A stretch of DNA of 64,000 nt from Halomonas sp. LBP4 (GCF_003202205.1 NZ_PDOG01000004.1:88631-152630); one strand, 5' to 3'. Counted from the first letter of the stretch, positions 45,250 through 54,500 are shown. Numbers and translations: made by a program. The notes: generated by a model not told the origin, from the sequence alone.

Positions 45250-45493
45250 GGAGCCCTCCCCGCCCCCCCCGGCTAGCCGGCGCCCAAAAAACCACCCCGC
45301 CGGTCCAGGAGGCCGACGGGGCGTGATCGTGACGACAGGCTAGGAGGTTAGCAGACAAACGGCAACCGCCGGGTCGCCGATTGCCACGCGCATGACGGTG
45401 CTGGCCGACGTCAGGCCTTGCACCCGCCGCCGCGAGACACGGATGCGACCTCCAACGCGCTCACCCCCAGGGGCATTGTCCCAAACACGAATT

Positions 45494-45511
45494 GTTATGT
45501 TATATAGTAAC
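45494..45511. promoter_or_regulatory. Zur box 3, upstream of the nickel/peptide-type ABC operon
   Basis: GTTATGTTATATAGTAAC is an imperfect dyad that shares GTTATGTTATA with the two boxes of the znu cluster. It lies about 190 bp upstream of the first gene of the operon (45703) and about 245 bp upstream of the divergent EamA gene. Confidence 0.75.
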
Positions 45512-45702
45512 CTTTATTATTCGTGGAAGAGAGACTCGCCATGGCCGCCTGGACTGGCACGGCCGAGGCCCCGGCGGACGCGCCTGCTGCTGGCCCTGGA
45601 CCCCGGCTGACCCACCCCGGATGCCTCGCCCCGGATCAGGCGGCCGAACCGACGCCACCGACACCGCTTTCAACGACATACCCACAAGGAAGACTGCACA
45701 AG

Positions 45703-47235
45703 ATGTTCCCTCCCCGCCCCCTACTCGCCGGCCTCGCCCTGGCCTTGAGCTCCACCGCTGCCCTGGCCGATGCCCGCAGCCTGGATATCGTCGCCCCCTG
45801 GGAGATCACCGGCGCCGACCCTGCCACCTCGGGCTATGTGTTCGGCCGCATGCGGGTCGCCGAGACCCTGGTCGACACCGACGCCGACGGCCGGCCCGCG
45901 CCGGGGCTGGCGACCGCTTGGCACCAGGCCGACGATGGCCTCGGCTGGCGTTTCACCCTGCGCGACGACGCCCGCTTCCATGACGGCTCGCCGGTCACCG
46001 CCGAGGCCGTCGTCTCGAGCCTCGAGCACGCCCTGGCCAAGCCGGGCATTCTCGACTCGGCGCCGATCACCGCCATCGAGGCCGACGGCAACGAGGTGGT
46101 GATAAGCCTGGCGCAAGCCTTCGCGCCGCTGCCGGCGCTGCTCGCCCACTCCACCACCCTGATCCTGGCCCCCGCGGCCTACGGCGACGATGGCCAGGTG
46201 ACGGCGGTGATCGCCAGCGGCCCCTACCGGGTCGAGTCCCTGACACCGCCCCAACGGCTCACGGTGAGCCGCTTCGACGACTACTGGGGCGAGGCCCCCG
46301 AGATCGAACAGGCCAGCTACCTGGCGGTGGGCCGCGGCGAGACCCGTGCGCTGATGGCCGAGAGCGGCGACGCCGATATCGTCTTCACCCTCGACCCGGC
46401 AAGCCTCGCGCGGCTCTCCCGCCACGACCGGCTCGACCTGCACGCCGAACCGCTGCCGCGCACCATCGTGCTCAAGACCAATGCCGGCCACCCCTTCCTC
46501 GACGACGACCGCGCCCGCCGGGCGCTGGGCCTGGCCATCGATCGCACCGGCATCGCCAGCGGCCTGCTGCGCCACCCGGAGGCCGCGGCCGTCGAGCTGT
46601 TCCCGGAAAGCCTCGGGCCCTGGCACCTGGGCCTCGAGGCCGATGCGGCCCGGGACCTCGACCAGGCCCGGGGGCTACTGGCCGAGCTGGGCTGGGAGGC
46701 GAACGACAACGGCATCCTCGAGCGCGACGGCGAGCCCTTCCGGCTGACCCTGCGCACCTTCTCCGACCGGCCGGAGCTGCCGCTGGTGGCCACCGCCCTG
46801 CAGGACCAGTGGCGCGAGCTGGGCGTGGATCTCGAGGTGGCGGTGGGCAACGCCAGCGAGATCCCCTCCGGGCACCGCGACGGCAGCCTCGAGCTGGGCC
46901 TGATGGCCCGCAACTACGGCCTGGTGCCCGACCCGCTGGGCACGCTGCTCGACGACTTCGGCAGCGATCCGGACGCCATGGGCGGCGACTGGGGCGCCAT
47001 GGGCTGGTCGGATGCCGAGCTGGCCGATTGGCTCGACTCCCTGCGCCATGAAGCCGACCCCGACGCCCGCAGCGAGCTGGCGACCCGGGTCGCCAGGCGC
47101 CTGCACGAGGCGATGCCGGTCATCCCCGTCGCCTGGTACCAGCAGACCGCCGCGGTGAACGGTGAACTGGAGGGCTTCTCCATCGACGCGCTGGAACGCA
47201 GCTACCGCATCGACGAGCTGAGGTGGTCGGAATGA
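45703..47235 (+). CDS. Nickel/peptide-type ABC transporter substrate-binding protein
   Basis: 510-aa SBP_bac_5 (NikA/DppA/CntA) protein. The signal peptide (MFPPRPLLAGLALALSSTAA, ends LADA) fixes the start at 45703, with AAGGA upstream; the frame runs 180 bp further upstream without plausible protein. Family parts are PGLATAWHQADDGLGWRFTL, RDDARFHDGSPVTAEAV and GPYRVESLTPPQRLTVSRFD. A Zur-like box upstream suggests that the ligand is zinc, or a metal-opine (zincophore) complex as in Cnt systems; a peptide is the alternative. Confidence 0.88.
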   Translation: MFPPRPLLAGLALALSSTAALADARSLDIVAPWEITGADPATSGYVFGRMRVAETLVDTDADGRPAPGLATAWHQADDGLGWRFTLRDDARFHDGSPVTAEAVVSSLEHALAKPGILDSAPITAIEADGNEVVISLAQAFAPLPALLAHSTTLILAPAAYGDDGQVTAVIASGPYRVESLTPPQRLTVSRFDDYWGEAPEIEQASYLAVGRGETRALMAESGDADIVFTLDPASLARLSRHDRLDLHAEPLPRTIVLKTNAGHPFLDDDRARRALGLAIDRTGIASGLLRHPEAAAVELFPESLGPWHLGLEADAARDLDQARGLLAELGWEANDNGILERDGEPFRLTLRTFSDRPELPLVATALQDQWRELGVDLEVAVGNASEIPSGHRDGSLELGLMARNYGLVPDPLGTLLDDFGSDPDAMGGDWGAMGWSDAELADWLDSLRHEADPDARSELATRVARRLHEAMPVIPVAWYQQTAAVNGELEGFSIDALERSYRIDELRWSE

Positions 47236-48218
47236 GCGCCACCCTGACACAGGCAGCCGTCAGCAGGGTGCGTGGCAAGGGGGTGGGCGGCCTGCTGCTG
47301 CCGCGGCTGTTCCAGGCCGGGCTGGTGGCGTGGATGGTCGGCACCCTGACCTTCGTGCTGACCCGTACCCTGCCCGGCGACATGGCCTACCGTATCGCCG
47401 CCGGGCGCTATGGCCACGACATGGTCAACACCGCCGCCGCCGAGGCGGTACGCGCCGAGCTGGCCCTGGAGCAGCCGGCCCTCACCGCCTACTTCGGTTG
47501 GCTATGGGACCTGGTGCAGTTCGACCTGGGCCGTTCGCTGGTCAGCGGCGCACCGGTGGTACACGAGCTGTGGCACCAGCTCGGCCATTCGCTGGGGCTG
47601 GCGGCGTCCGCCGTGCTGCTCTCGCTGCTGCTCGGGCCGCCGCTGGGCCTGGCCGCCGGCCTCAGGCCCGGCGGCGCCCTGGACCGCGCCAGCGAAGTCG
47701 CCGCCAGCGTGCTGCGCGCCCTGCCCCCCTTCGCCGTGGGCCTGCTGCTGATTCTGCTGTTCTCGGTGACGCTGGGCTGGCTGCCCGCCGCCGGCCACGG
47801 CCGCACCGCCCACAGCGTGCTGCCGGCGCTGACCCTGGCGCTCGCCCTGGCGGCGGTCTCCAGCCGGGTGGCGCGCAACGCCATGGCCGACGTCTCCCAG
47901 TCGGCCTACTACGCCTTCTCGCGCACCAAGGGGCTCAGCGAGCGGCTGAGCTTCCTGCGCCATGGCCTGCGCAACGCCGCGGTACCGGTGATCGCCTACC
48001 TCGGCGTGCAGTTCGTCACCCTGATCGAGGGCGTGGTGGTGGTCGAGACGCTGTTCGCCTGGCCCGGCATCGGCCACGCCCTGGTGCACGCCATCGTCGC
48101 CCGCGACGTGCCGATGATCCAGGGCACGGCCCTGGTCATGGGGCTGCTGTTCGTGGCGCTCAACACCCTGGTGGATATCGTCTGCCATCTGCTCGACCCC
48201 AGGAGGCGCCAGGCATGA
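47232..48218 (+). CDS. ABC transporter permease, NikB/DppB type
   Basis: 328-aa inner-membrane permease with the N-terminal LTFVLTRTLPGDMA region, RSLVSGAPVVHELWHQLGHS and the EAA-like loop AYYAFSRTKGLSERLSFLRH. The C-terminal ETLFAWPGIGHALVHAIVAR is the NikB/DppB signature. The ATG overlaps the binding-protein stop (ATGA). Confidence 0.92.
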   Translation: MSATLTQAAVSRVRGKGVGGLLLPRLFQAGLVAWMVGTLTFVLTRTLPGDMAYRIAAGRYGHDMVNTAAAEAVRAELALEQPALTAYFGWLWDLVQFDLGRSLVSGAPVVHELWHQLGHSLGLAASAVLLSLLLGPPLGLAAGLRPGGALDRASEVAASVLRALPPFAVGLLLILLFSVTLGWLPAAGHGRTAHSVLPALTLALALAAVSSRVARNAMADVSQSAYYAFSRTKGLSERLSFLRHGLRNAAVPVIAYLGVQFVTLIEGVVVVETLFAWPGIGHALVHAIVARDVPMIQGTALVMGLLFVALNTLVDIVCHLLDPRRRQA

Positions 48219-49039
48219 CGACCCTCGCTCTTCGCTTACGCGCCCTGCCCCTGCCGGCGCTCGGCCCCCGCCAGCGCCTGGGGGCGGCGCTGCTGGCGCT
48301 GCTGCTGGCCTTCGCCTGGCTGGTGCCGTGGCTTTTCGACGCCGACCCGGCTCGCCAGCAGCTGACCCGCATCCTGCAGCTGCCGTCGCTGGCCGAGCCG
48401 CTGGGCACCGACCACCTGGGCCGCAGCCTGCTGGCCAGGCTGGCCGCCGCCATCCGCCTGTCATTCGGCATGGCGCTGCTCAGCGTGGCCACCGCCGCGG
48501 TACCCGGCGTGCTGATGGGGGTGGTCGCCGGCTGGCGCGGCGGCTGGCTGGACCGGGTGCTGGGCAGCCTGGCCGATGCCTGCCTGGCGCTGCCCGGCCT
48601 GCTGCTGGTGCTGCTGCTGGTGGCCATCGCCCCGGGCAACTTCTGGGCGCTCTACGTGGGTATCTCGCTGGTGCTGTGGATCGAGTACTTCCGCCTGGCG
48701 CGCGCCCGCACCCGGGCGCTGGCGGCCTCGCCCCAGCTCGAGGCGAGCCGCCTGCTGGGCTTCGGCCCGCTCTACCTGTTCCGCCGCCACCTGTGGCCGG
48801 AGCTCGCCCCCCAGGTACTGACCCTGGCCGCCTTCGGCGCCGCCAGCGCGATCCTGGCCATGGCCGCGCTCGGGTTCGTCAGCGTCGGCCTGCGCCCGCC
48901 CACCGCCGAACTGGGGCTGATGATGATCGAGCTCCTGCCCTACTACCACGAGGCGCCCTGGGCCATGGCCCAGCCGATCCTGGTGCTGTTCGTACTGGTG
49001 ATGAGCCTCAACCTGCTGGCCGGGAGGGACCCCCGATGA
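48215..49039 (+). CDS. ABC transporter permease, NikC/DppC type
   Basis: 274-aa permease with LGTDHLGRSLLARLAAAIRL near the start, a hallmark of the NikC/DppC family, and the loop ASRLLGFGPLYLFRRHLWPE. It ends with ALGFVSVGLRPPTAELGLMM. Start and stop both overlap neighbours by 4 bp, so the operon is tightly coupled. Confidence 0.92.
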   Translation: MTTLALRLRALPLPALGPRQRLGAALLALLLAFAWLVPWLFDADPARQQLTRILQLPSLAEPLGTDHLGRSLLARLAAAIRLSFGMALLSVATAAVPGVLMGVVAGWRGGWLDRVLGSLADACLALPGLLLVLLLVAIAPGNFWALYVGISLVLWIEYFRLARARTRALAASPQLEASRLLGFGPLYLFRRHLWPELAPQVLTLAAFGAASAILAMAALGFVSVGLRPPTAELGLMMIELLPYYHEAPWAMAQPILVLFVLVMSLNLLAGRDPR

Positions 49040-50490
49040 ACGCGCCCCTGCTGAAGGTCGACGACCTAGCGATCCACGGCGATGGCGTGACCATCGCCCC
49101 GGTCTCGCTCACCCTGGCCCCGGGCGGGCGCCTCACCCTGCTCGGCGAGACCGGCTCGGGCAAGAGCCTGATCGCCCAGGCGATCATGGGCACCCTGCCC
49201 AAGGAGCTCGCCACCCGCGGCCGGCTGGCGATCGACGGCGAGGCCTTCGAGGCCGCCGACGGCCGCTCGCGCCGCCCGCTGTGGGGCCGCACCCTGGCGC
49301 TGCTGCCCCAGGAACCCTGGCACGCTCTGGACCCGACCATGCGGGCGGTGCACCAGGTCGCCGAGAGCCATCGTCATGTGGCCGGCCTGTCCCGGCGCCG
49401 GGCCACGGAGGCCGCCCGGCGCGACCTGGCCGAGCTGGGGCTGGCGGAGGCCGGGCACAAGCTGCCCGGCGAGCTCTCCGGCGGCATGGCGCAACGGGTG
49501 GCGTTCGCCGCCGCCAGCGCCGGCGGCGCGACCATCGTGATCGCCGACGAGCCCACCAAGGGCCTCGATGCGCCGCGCCGCGACGCCGTGGTGGAACTGC
49601 TGGCGCGCACGCCGGAACGGGGCGGGGCCCTGCTGACCATCACCCACGATATCGACGTCGCCCGGCGCCTCGGCGGCGAGGTGGCGATCCTGCGCCAGGG
49701 CCAGGTGGTCGAGCGCGGCCCGGCCGAGCGCCTGCTCTCGGCACCGCAGAGCGACTACGGCCAGCGCCTGCTGGCCGCCGAACCGGCGCGCTGGCCGGCC
49801 CCGCCGCCGCTCTCGGGCGACCGCGGCGCGCCCGTGATCGCGGCCACCGGGCTGGCCAAGGCCCGCGGCGGCCGTGAGCTGTTCCGCGACCTCTCGCTGG
49901 CCATCCATCCCGGCGAGATCGTCGGCGTGGTCGGCCCCTCGGGCTGCGGCAAGAGCACCCTGGGCGATATGCTGCTGGGCGTGGCCCACGCGGACGCCGG
50001 GGAGGTACACCATGCGCCGGGCTCGCCGCTCGGCCGGCAGAAGCTCTACCAGGATCCGCCGGTGGCCTTCTCGCCCCACTGGACGCTCGGCCGGCTGCTC
50101 GACGACCTGGTGCGCCGTCATCGCCTCGATCGCCGCGCCATCGCGCCCTGGATGGAACGCCTGGGCCTCGACGAGCGGCTGCTGGCGCGCCGCCCCGGCG
50201 AGATCTCCGGCGGCGAGCTGCAGCGCTTCGCCATCCTGCGGGTGCTGCTGCTCGAGCCGCGTTTCCTGTTCGCCGACGAACCCACCTCGCGGCTCGACCC
50301 CATCACCCAGCGCGAGACCCTCGCCCTGCTGGTGGAACTGGCCCGGGAGCACCGCTGCGGCGTGATGCTGGTCAGCCACGACCCGGCGCTGATCGAGCGG
50401 CTGTGCGACCGGCGGCTGTCGCTGGAGCGCGATGTACCCGCGGCCAGAGAGTATCTTGCGCGGCCTGAGGCCACTCCCTCGATGTCATGA
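49036..50490 (+). CDS. Fused ABC transporter ATPase, NikDE/DppDF type
   Basis: 484-aa protein with two ABC domains in one chain. Domain 1 (about 5-250) has GETGSGKS, LSGGMAQRVAFAAAS and IVIADEPTKGLD; domain 2 (about 265-480) has GPSGCGKST, ISGGELQRFAILR and FLFADEPTSRLD. It replaces separate NikD and NikE proteins. Domain 2 lacks the His/Cys-rich zinc or Fe-S extension of DppD-type proteins as far as can be seen. It is last in the Zur-boxed operon and is followed by a terminator. Confidence 0.92.
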   Translation: MNAPLLKVDDLAIHGDGVTIAPVSLTLAPGGRLTLLGETGSGKSLIAQAIMGTLPKELATRGRLAIDGEAFEAADGRSRRPLWGRTLALLPQEPWHALDPTMRAVHQVAESHRHVAGLSRRRATEAARRDLAELGLAEAGHKLPGELSGGMAQRVAFAAASAGGATIVIADEPTKGLDAPRRDAVVELLARTPERGGALLTITHDIDVARRLGGEVAILRQGQVVERGPAERLLSAPQSDYGQRLLAAEPARWPAPPPLSGDRGAPVIAATGLAKARGGRELFRDLSLAIHPGEIVGVVGPSGCGKSTLGDMLLGVAHADAGEVHHAPGSPLGRQKLYQDPPVAFSPHWTLGRLLDDLVRRHRLDRRAIAPWMERLGLDERLLARRPGEISGGELQRFAILRVLLLEPRFLFADEPTSRLDPITQRETLALLVELAREHRCGVMLVSHDPALIERLCDRRLSLERDVPAAREYLARPEATPSMS

Positions 50491-50515
50491 CCCTTTTACG
50501 GCTGGCAGTACCTTG

Positions 50516-50540
50516 GGCGGTCTTCGTGGCCGCCTTTTTT
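50516..50540 (+). terminator. Rho-independent terminator after the ABC operon
   Basis: Stem GGCGGTC/GGCCGCC (with one G-T pair) and loop TTCGT, followed by six T residues. Confidence 0.8.
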
Positions 50541-50593
50541 CATCGCCGGGATCAACCACAACCCTCGGCGAAGCGAGCAAGAAATGGCCCCGC

Positions 50594-50690
50594 GGGCAAC
50601 TTCTTGCCCGACCCGGGCAATACCTTGCCTAATCCCATTTAGCCCACTCCATCAAAAACAGCTAATCAATTGATGGGCAATGATTTTCCC
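50594..50690. promoter_or_regulatory. Three GGGCAA inverted repeats upstream of hcp
   Basis: GGGCAACTTCTTGCCC (50594-50609), GGGCAATACCTTGCCT (50615-50630) and GGGCAATGATTTTCCC (50675-50690) share the pattern GGGCAA-N4-TTGCCC, the first perfect. Lying upstream of a sigma-54 promoter, they are good candidates for binding sites of an enhancer-binding protein such as a VasH-type activator. Confidence 0.6.
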
Positions 50691-50695
50691 GACCT

Positions 50696-50711
50696 TGGCA
50701 CGCCGCCTGCT
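50696..50711 (+). promoter_or_regulatory. Sigma-54 promoter of hcp
   Basis: TGGCACGCCGCCTGCT matches the -24/-12 consensus TGGCACR-N4-TTGCW with a single mismatch (C for T). It lies about 50 bp before the hcp ATG. Orphan hcp/vgrG loci in Vibrio and Pseudomonas are known to use sigma-54. Confidence 0.75.
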
Positions 50712-50761
50712 CTATCAGGGTGTCCATCGGACATTCTCTTACCTCGTCAAGGAGCAGGCTC

Positions 50762-51280
50762 ATGCCGACACCTTGCTATATCAGCATCGAAGGCCAGACC
50801 CAGGGCAACATCACCGCCGGGGCCTTCACCCCCGATTCCGTGGGCAACATCTACGTGGAAGGCCACGAGGACGAGATGCTGGTCCAGGAGTTCAAGCACG
50901 TCGTCACCGTGCCCACCGACCCGCAGTCCGGCCAGCCCTCCGGCCAGCGCGCCCACAAGCCGTTCATCTTCACCGTGGCGCTGAACAAGGCCGTGCCGCT
51001 GATGTACAACGCCCTGGCCTCCGGCGAGATGCTGCCCAACGTCGAGCTGAAGTGGTACCGCACCTCGGTGGAAGGCAAGCAGGAGCACTTCTTCACCACC
51101 ACCCTGACCGACGCCACCATCGTCGACATCAACCTGCGCATGCCCCATGCCCAGGACATCACCAAGGCCGAGTTCACCCAGCTGATGGACGTCTCCCTGG
51201 CCTACCGCAAGATCGACTGGGAGCACACCGTCGCCGGCACCTCCGGCTCCGACGACTGGCGCGCGCCGATCGAGGGCTGA
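50762..51280 (+). CDS. hcp: Type VI secretion tube protein Hcp (TssD)
   Basis: 172-aa Hcp, the hexameric ring protein that builds the T6SS inner tube and carries small effectors. Family parts are PCYISIEGQTQGNITAGAFT, VEGHEDEMLVQEFKHVVTVP, GQRAHKPFIFTVALNKAVPL and KAEFTQLMDVSLAYRKIDW. AAGGAG precedes the ATG at 50762. It is driven by a sigma-54-like promoter and heads an orphan T6SS module without structural genes. Confidence 0.96.
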   Translation: MPTPCYISIEGQTQGNITAGAFTPDSVGNIYVEGHEDEMLVQEFKHVVTVPTDPQSGQPSGQRAHKPFIFTVALNKAVPLMYNALASGEMLPNVELKWYRTSVEGKQEHFFTTTLTDATIVDINLRMPHAQDITKAEFTQLMDVSLAYRKIDWEHTVAGTSGSDDWRAPIEG

Positions 51281-51361
51281 GGGTCAGCCTGGCGTGATGT
51301 CCTGCCCGCTCCCCGCTCGCAATCTCTCCGACGCGGGCGGGGCATCCCGCCCTTGGCGTCA

Positions 51362-51420
51362 CGCGGCCAGTGCTTGCCCGACGAGTGCTGGCCGCGTGGC
51401 GTGTCAGCGATCGCTGACAC
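51362..51420. repeat. Two dyads between hcp and vgrG
   Basis: ACGCGGCCAG (51362-51371) pairs with CTGGCCGCGT (51389-51398); directly after it TGTCAGCGATCGCTGACA (51403-51420) is a perfect 18-bp palindrome. They could uncouple the abundant hcp message from vgrG by RNA processing or attenuation, or bind a protein. Confidence 0.55.
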
Positions 51421-51534
51421 TTCCTGTCAGCTTTCGCCCCTTCGGGCCGTGGCGCCCTTGCCATGCCGGGGCACTCACGTAACCTGCCGGGCAATGGAGT
51501 GCCGCGCAATACGCCTTCCAGGAGGGAAGCCCAG

Positions 51535-53688
51535 ATGGCCAACGCAACCGGACTGCAGTTCACCCTGGCGCTCGCCGGGGCCATTGAGCCCGACCTGGCG
51601 GTGGTCGACTTCACGCTGACCGAAACCCTCTCGGCGCCCTTCGCGCTGGTCGTCAATCTCGCCAGTCGCGACGGCGACCTCTCCCCCGAGACCTTCCTCG
51701 ACCGCGAGCTGACCCTGACGATCTGGCAGGACGGCGCGCCGCTGCGCCGGGTCCACGGCGTGGCCACCGCGTTCGGCCGCGGCGATCGCGGCCACCGCCG
51801 CACCCGCTACACGCTGACCCTCCAGCCGGCGCTGTGGCGCCTCGGCCTGCGCCACAACTCGCGGATCTTCCAGCGGGTCTCGCCGCTGACCATCATCAAC
51901 ACCCTGTGCGAGGAGCGCGGCCTGCGTGATGTGGCCTTCGCGGTGACCCGCGAGCCCGCCGAGCGCGAATACTGCGTGCAGTACCGCGAGACCGACCTGG
52001 CCTTTATCCAGCGCCTGGCCGCCGAGGAGGGGCTGTTCTACTTCCACGAGTTCGAGGAGGCACCGAACGGCGTCCACCGGCTGGTGTTCGCCGACGACCC
52101 CCAGGTGCTGGTCGGCCTCGGCGAGCGTACCTACCACGGCCGCGCCGGCGGCACCGCCCCGACCCGCCATCTGCGCAAGCTCTGCCAGGTGTCGCGGGTC
52201 AGGCCGGCCTCGACGACGCTCAAGGACTACTCCTTCAAGCAGCCGGGCTATTCACAGTTACATCAGGCCCAACCGCACGATCGCCAGACCGGCGGCCTGG
52301 AAGGCCACGCCCAGCGGGGTGTTGTTGGTAGAGAGTACGAGCACTACGACTACCCCGGCCGCTACAAGGCCGACGCCTCCGGCGAGGCCTTCACCCGCAT
52401 CCGCCTCGAACACCTGCGCCACGATGCGCTGACCGCCGAGGCCGAGAGCGACCTGCCCGAGCTCGCCCCCGGTACCCGCTTCACCCTCACCGATCACGAT
52501 GCCGACAGCCTCAACCGCGACTGGCAGGTGGTGACGGTCAAGCACCACGGCGAGCAGCCCCAGGCTTTGGAAGAGGACGGTGTCACCCAGGGCGACGCCG
52601 AAGGGATGGGCATGACGCGCTACCACAACGACCTGGTGCTGACCCCCGCCGACACCGCCTGGCGCCCCGCGCCCGACCCCAAGCCCCGCGTCGACGGCCC
52701 CCAGGTCGCCGTCGTGGTCGGCCCCGAGGGCGAGGAGATCCACTGTGACGCGCACGGCCGGGTCAAGGTGCAGTTCCCCTGGGATCGCTACGCCGAGCCG
52801 AATACCGCCGGGGCTGGCGGCGAAGCCGCTGAAAGAGGCGCCAGCGCCTGGCTGAGAGTGAGCCAGGGCTGGGCCGGCGGCGGCTACGGCAGCATCGCCA
52901 TCCCGCGGATCGGCCACGAGGTCATCGTGTCATTTCTGGAGGGCGATCCCGATCAGCCGTTGATCACCGGGCGCACCTACCACGCCGCCAACACGCCGCC
53001 GTACCCGCTGCCCGAGCACAAGACCCGCACGGTGCTGCGCACCCAGAGCCACCAGGGCGACGGCTTCAACGAACTGCGCTTCGAGGACCAGGCCGAACGC
53101 GAGCAGATCTGGCTGCACGCCCAGAAGGACCTGGCGCTGCTGACCAATAACGACCGCACCGAGGAGATCGGCAACGACAGCTTCCTCAGCGTGCACCACG
53201 ACCGCATCGGCGAGATTCACGCCGACGAGCACCACACCGTGCGCGGCAACCGCCATGAGCAGACCGACGGCAGCCAGCACCTGATCGTGCAGGGCAGCCT
53301 GCATGTCCAGGCCGGCCAGGCCTGGCTCACCGAGAGCGGCCGCGAGCTGCACATCAAGGCCGGCCACAAGGTGGTGCTCGAAGCCGGCAGCGAACTGACG
53401 CTGAACGCCGGCGGCAGCTTCCTCAAGCTCGACGGTAGCGGCGTGACCCTGGTCGGGCCCACGGTGAAGGTCAACGCCGGCGGCAGCCCCGGCAACGGCT
53501 CCGGCCAGGCCGCCGAGTCGCCGCTGCTGCCGGGACGGGCGGTGCCCGAGGGGCATGAGGCGATACCGCCCACCGCCCTGCCCAAGCTCAAGGATTACCA
53601 GCTCTCCGACGCGACGCTGATGCCGCTGTGCGGCAAGCTGAGCGATACCACCTGCAGCCGGGGGGATTGCCCATGCCTGGCTGGTTGA
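51535..53688 (+). CDS. vgrG: Type VI secretion tip protein VgrG (TssI)
   Basis: 717-aa spike protein. The gp27-like base (about 1-380) includes FQRVSPLTIINTLCEERGL and DLAFIQRLAAEEGLFYFHEF; the gp5-like OB domain (about 385-480) has HGRVKVQFPWDRY and SQGWAGGGYGSIAIPRIGHE; the beta-spike and DUF2345-like part run to about 660. A short C-terminal tail ends in a Cys cluster (CGKLSDTTCSRGDCPC) that may contact the adaptor or a PAAR protein. AGGAGG precedes the ATG. Its end overlaps the DUF4123 gene by 16 bp. Confidence 0.95.
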   Translation: MANATGLQFTLALAGAIEPDLAVVDFTLTETLSAPFALVVNLASRDGDLSPETFLDRELTLTIWQDGAPLRRVHGVATAFGRGDRGHRRTRYTLTLQPALWRLGLRHNSRIFQRVSPLTIINTLCEERGLRDVAFAVTREPAEREYCVQYRETDLAFIQRLAAEEGLFYFHEFEEAPNGVHRLVFADDPQVLVGLGERTYHGRAGGTAPTRHLRKLCQVSRVRPASTTLKDYSFKQPGYSQLHQAQPHDRQTGGLEGHAQRGVVGREYEHYDYPGRYKADASGEAFTRIRLEHLRHDALTAEAESDLPELAPGTRFTLTDHDADSLNRDWQVVTVKHHGEQPQALEEDGVTQGDAEGMGMTRYHNDLVLTPADTAWRPAPDPKPRVDGPQVAVVVGPEGEEIHCDAHGRVKVQFPWDRYAEPNTAGAGGEAAERGASAWLRVSQGWAGGGYGSIAIPRIGHEVIVSFLEGDPDQPLITGRTYHAANTPPYPLPEHKTRTVLRTQSHQGDGFNELRFEDQAEREQIWLHAQKDLALLTNNDRTEEIGNDSFLSVHHDRIGEIHADEHHTVRGNRHEQTDGSQHLIVQGSLHVQAGQAWLTESGRELHIKAGHKVVLEAGSELTLNAGGSFLKLDGSGVTLVGPTVKVNAGGSPGNGSGQAAESPLLPGRAVPEGHEAIPPTALPKLKDYQLSDATLMPLCGKLSDTTCSRGDCPCLAG

Positions 53689-54500
53689 ACCGGATCGGCG
53701 AGCGCAGCCAGCGTGTCGACGCCGTGGCCGCCTGCATCGCCGCCCAACGCCCCGTCTATGTGGTACTCGACCAGCGCCGCGCCCCCGAACGCTGCGCCGC
53801 GCTCGTGGGGCAGCCCGGCTGGCACGACTTCCTGACCCTGTTCGCCGGCACGCCCCTGGCGCCGCTACTGGAAGCGAGCCCCTGGCTGATCGAACTCACG
53901 CTCGGCAGCGAGGCCTGGCAGGCCACCGAGGCCCTGTGCCGCGAGCAGCGCATCGGCTGGGCCTTCCAGCCGGCGCAGGACACCCGCCTCGATGACCTGG
54001 CCGACCACCTGCACCGCCTGTTCGTGCTCGACGACCCCCATGGCGGCCAGTCGCTGGTCAACGTGCAGGACCCGGCCGCCTGGACGGCCCTGGTCGCCGC
54101 CGGCAGCGACACCAGCTACGCCCACTGCATCGGGCCGCTCGGACAGGTCGCCACCCCCACTCCCCTACAGCACTGGCAGGTCTGGCAACCTGCCGTCCAC
54201 GACGGCGAAGCCGAGGTGCCGCCGCTGACCCACGAACTGGAACGGGCCCTGAAAGAGGTCCAGCGCGCCTGGTGGCTCAGCCAGGCGGCCGACATACCGC
54301 TGCAGGAGCTGCCCCCGGCATGGCTGGAGCGGCTGACACAGCTCGCCGAGGCCGACATCGCACGCTGGCGGGACAGGAAGCGCCTGCTGCCCCTGGTGCG
54401 CCACGCCGATGCTGCAACGTGGCGTCACGCTCAAGCCACCCTGCTCGACGCGAGCCTCACCGTGCAGCAGAAAATCAGCGAACTGGAGCGCCATTCATGA
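53673..54500 (+). CDS. DUF4123 T6SS adaptor/chaperone (Tap/TEC-like)
   Basis: 275-aa DUF4123 protein. These adaptors load a cargo effector encoded next to them onto the VgrG tip. The N-terminal half has VYVVLDQRRAPERC and ASPWLIELTLGSEAW, followed by the family block GWAFQPAQDTRLDDLADHLH. The C-terminal half is helical (LTQLAEADIARWRDRKRLLP). The ATG lies inside the vgrG end and the stop overlaps the effector start by 4 bp. Confidence 0.92.
   Translation: MPGWLNRIGERSQRVDAVAACIAAQRPVYVVLDQRRAPERCAALVGQPGWHDFLTLFAGTPLAPLLEASPWLIELTLGSEAWQATEALCREQRIGWAFQPAQDTRLDDLADHLHRLFVLDDPHGGQSLVNVQDPAAWTALVAAGSDTSYAHCIGPLGQVATPTPLQHWQVWQPAVHDGEAEVPPLTHELERALKEVQRAWWLSQAADIPLQELPPAWLERLTQLAEADIARWRDRKRLLPLVRHADAATWRHAQATLLDASLTVQQKISELERHS

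Noticed and set aside
45523..45702. 60-residue N-terminal extension of the nickel/peptide binding protein
   Set aside because: A clear signal peptide begins at 45703 with a ribosome site before it; the extension is Pro/Ala-rich leader DNA.
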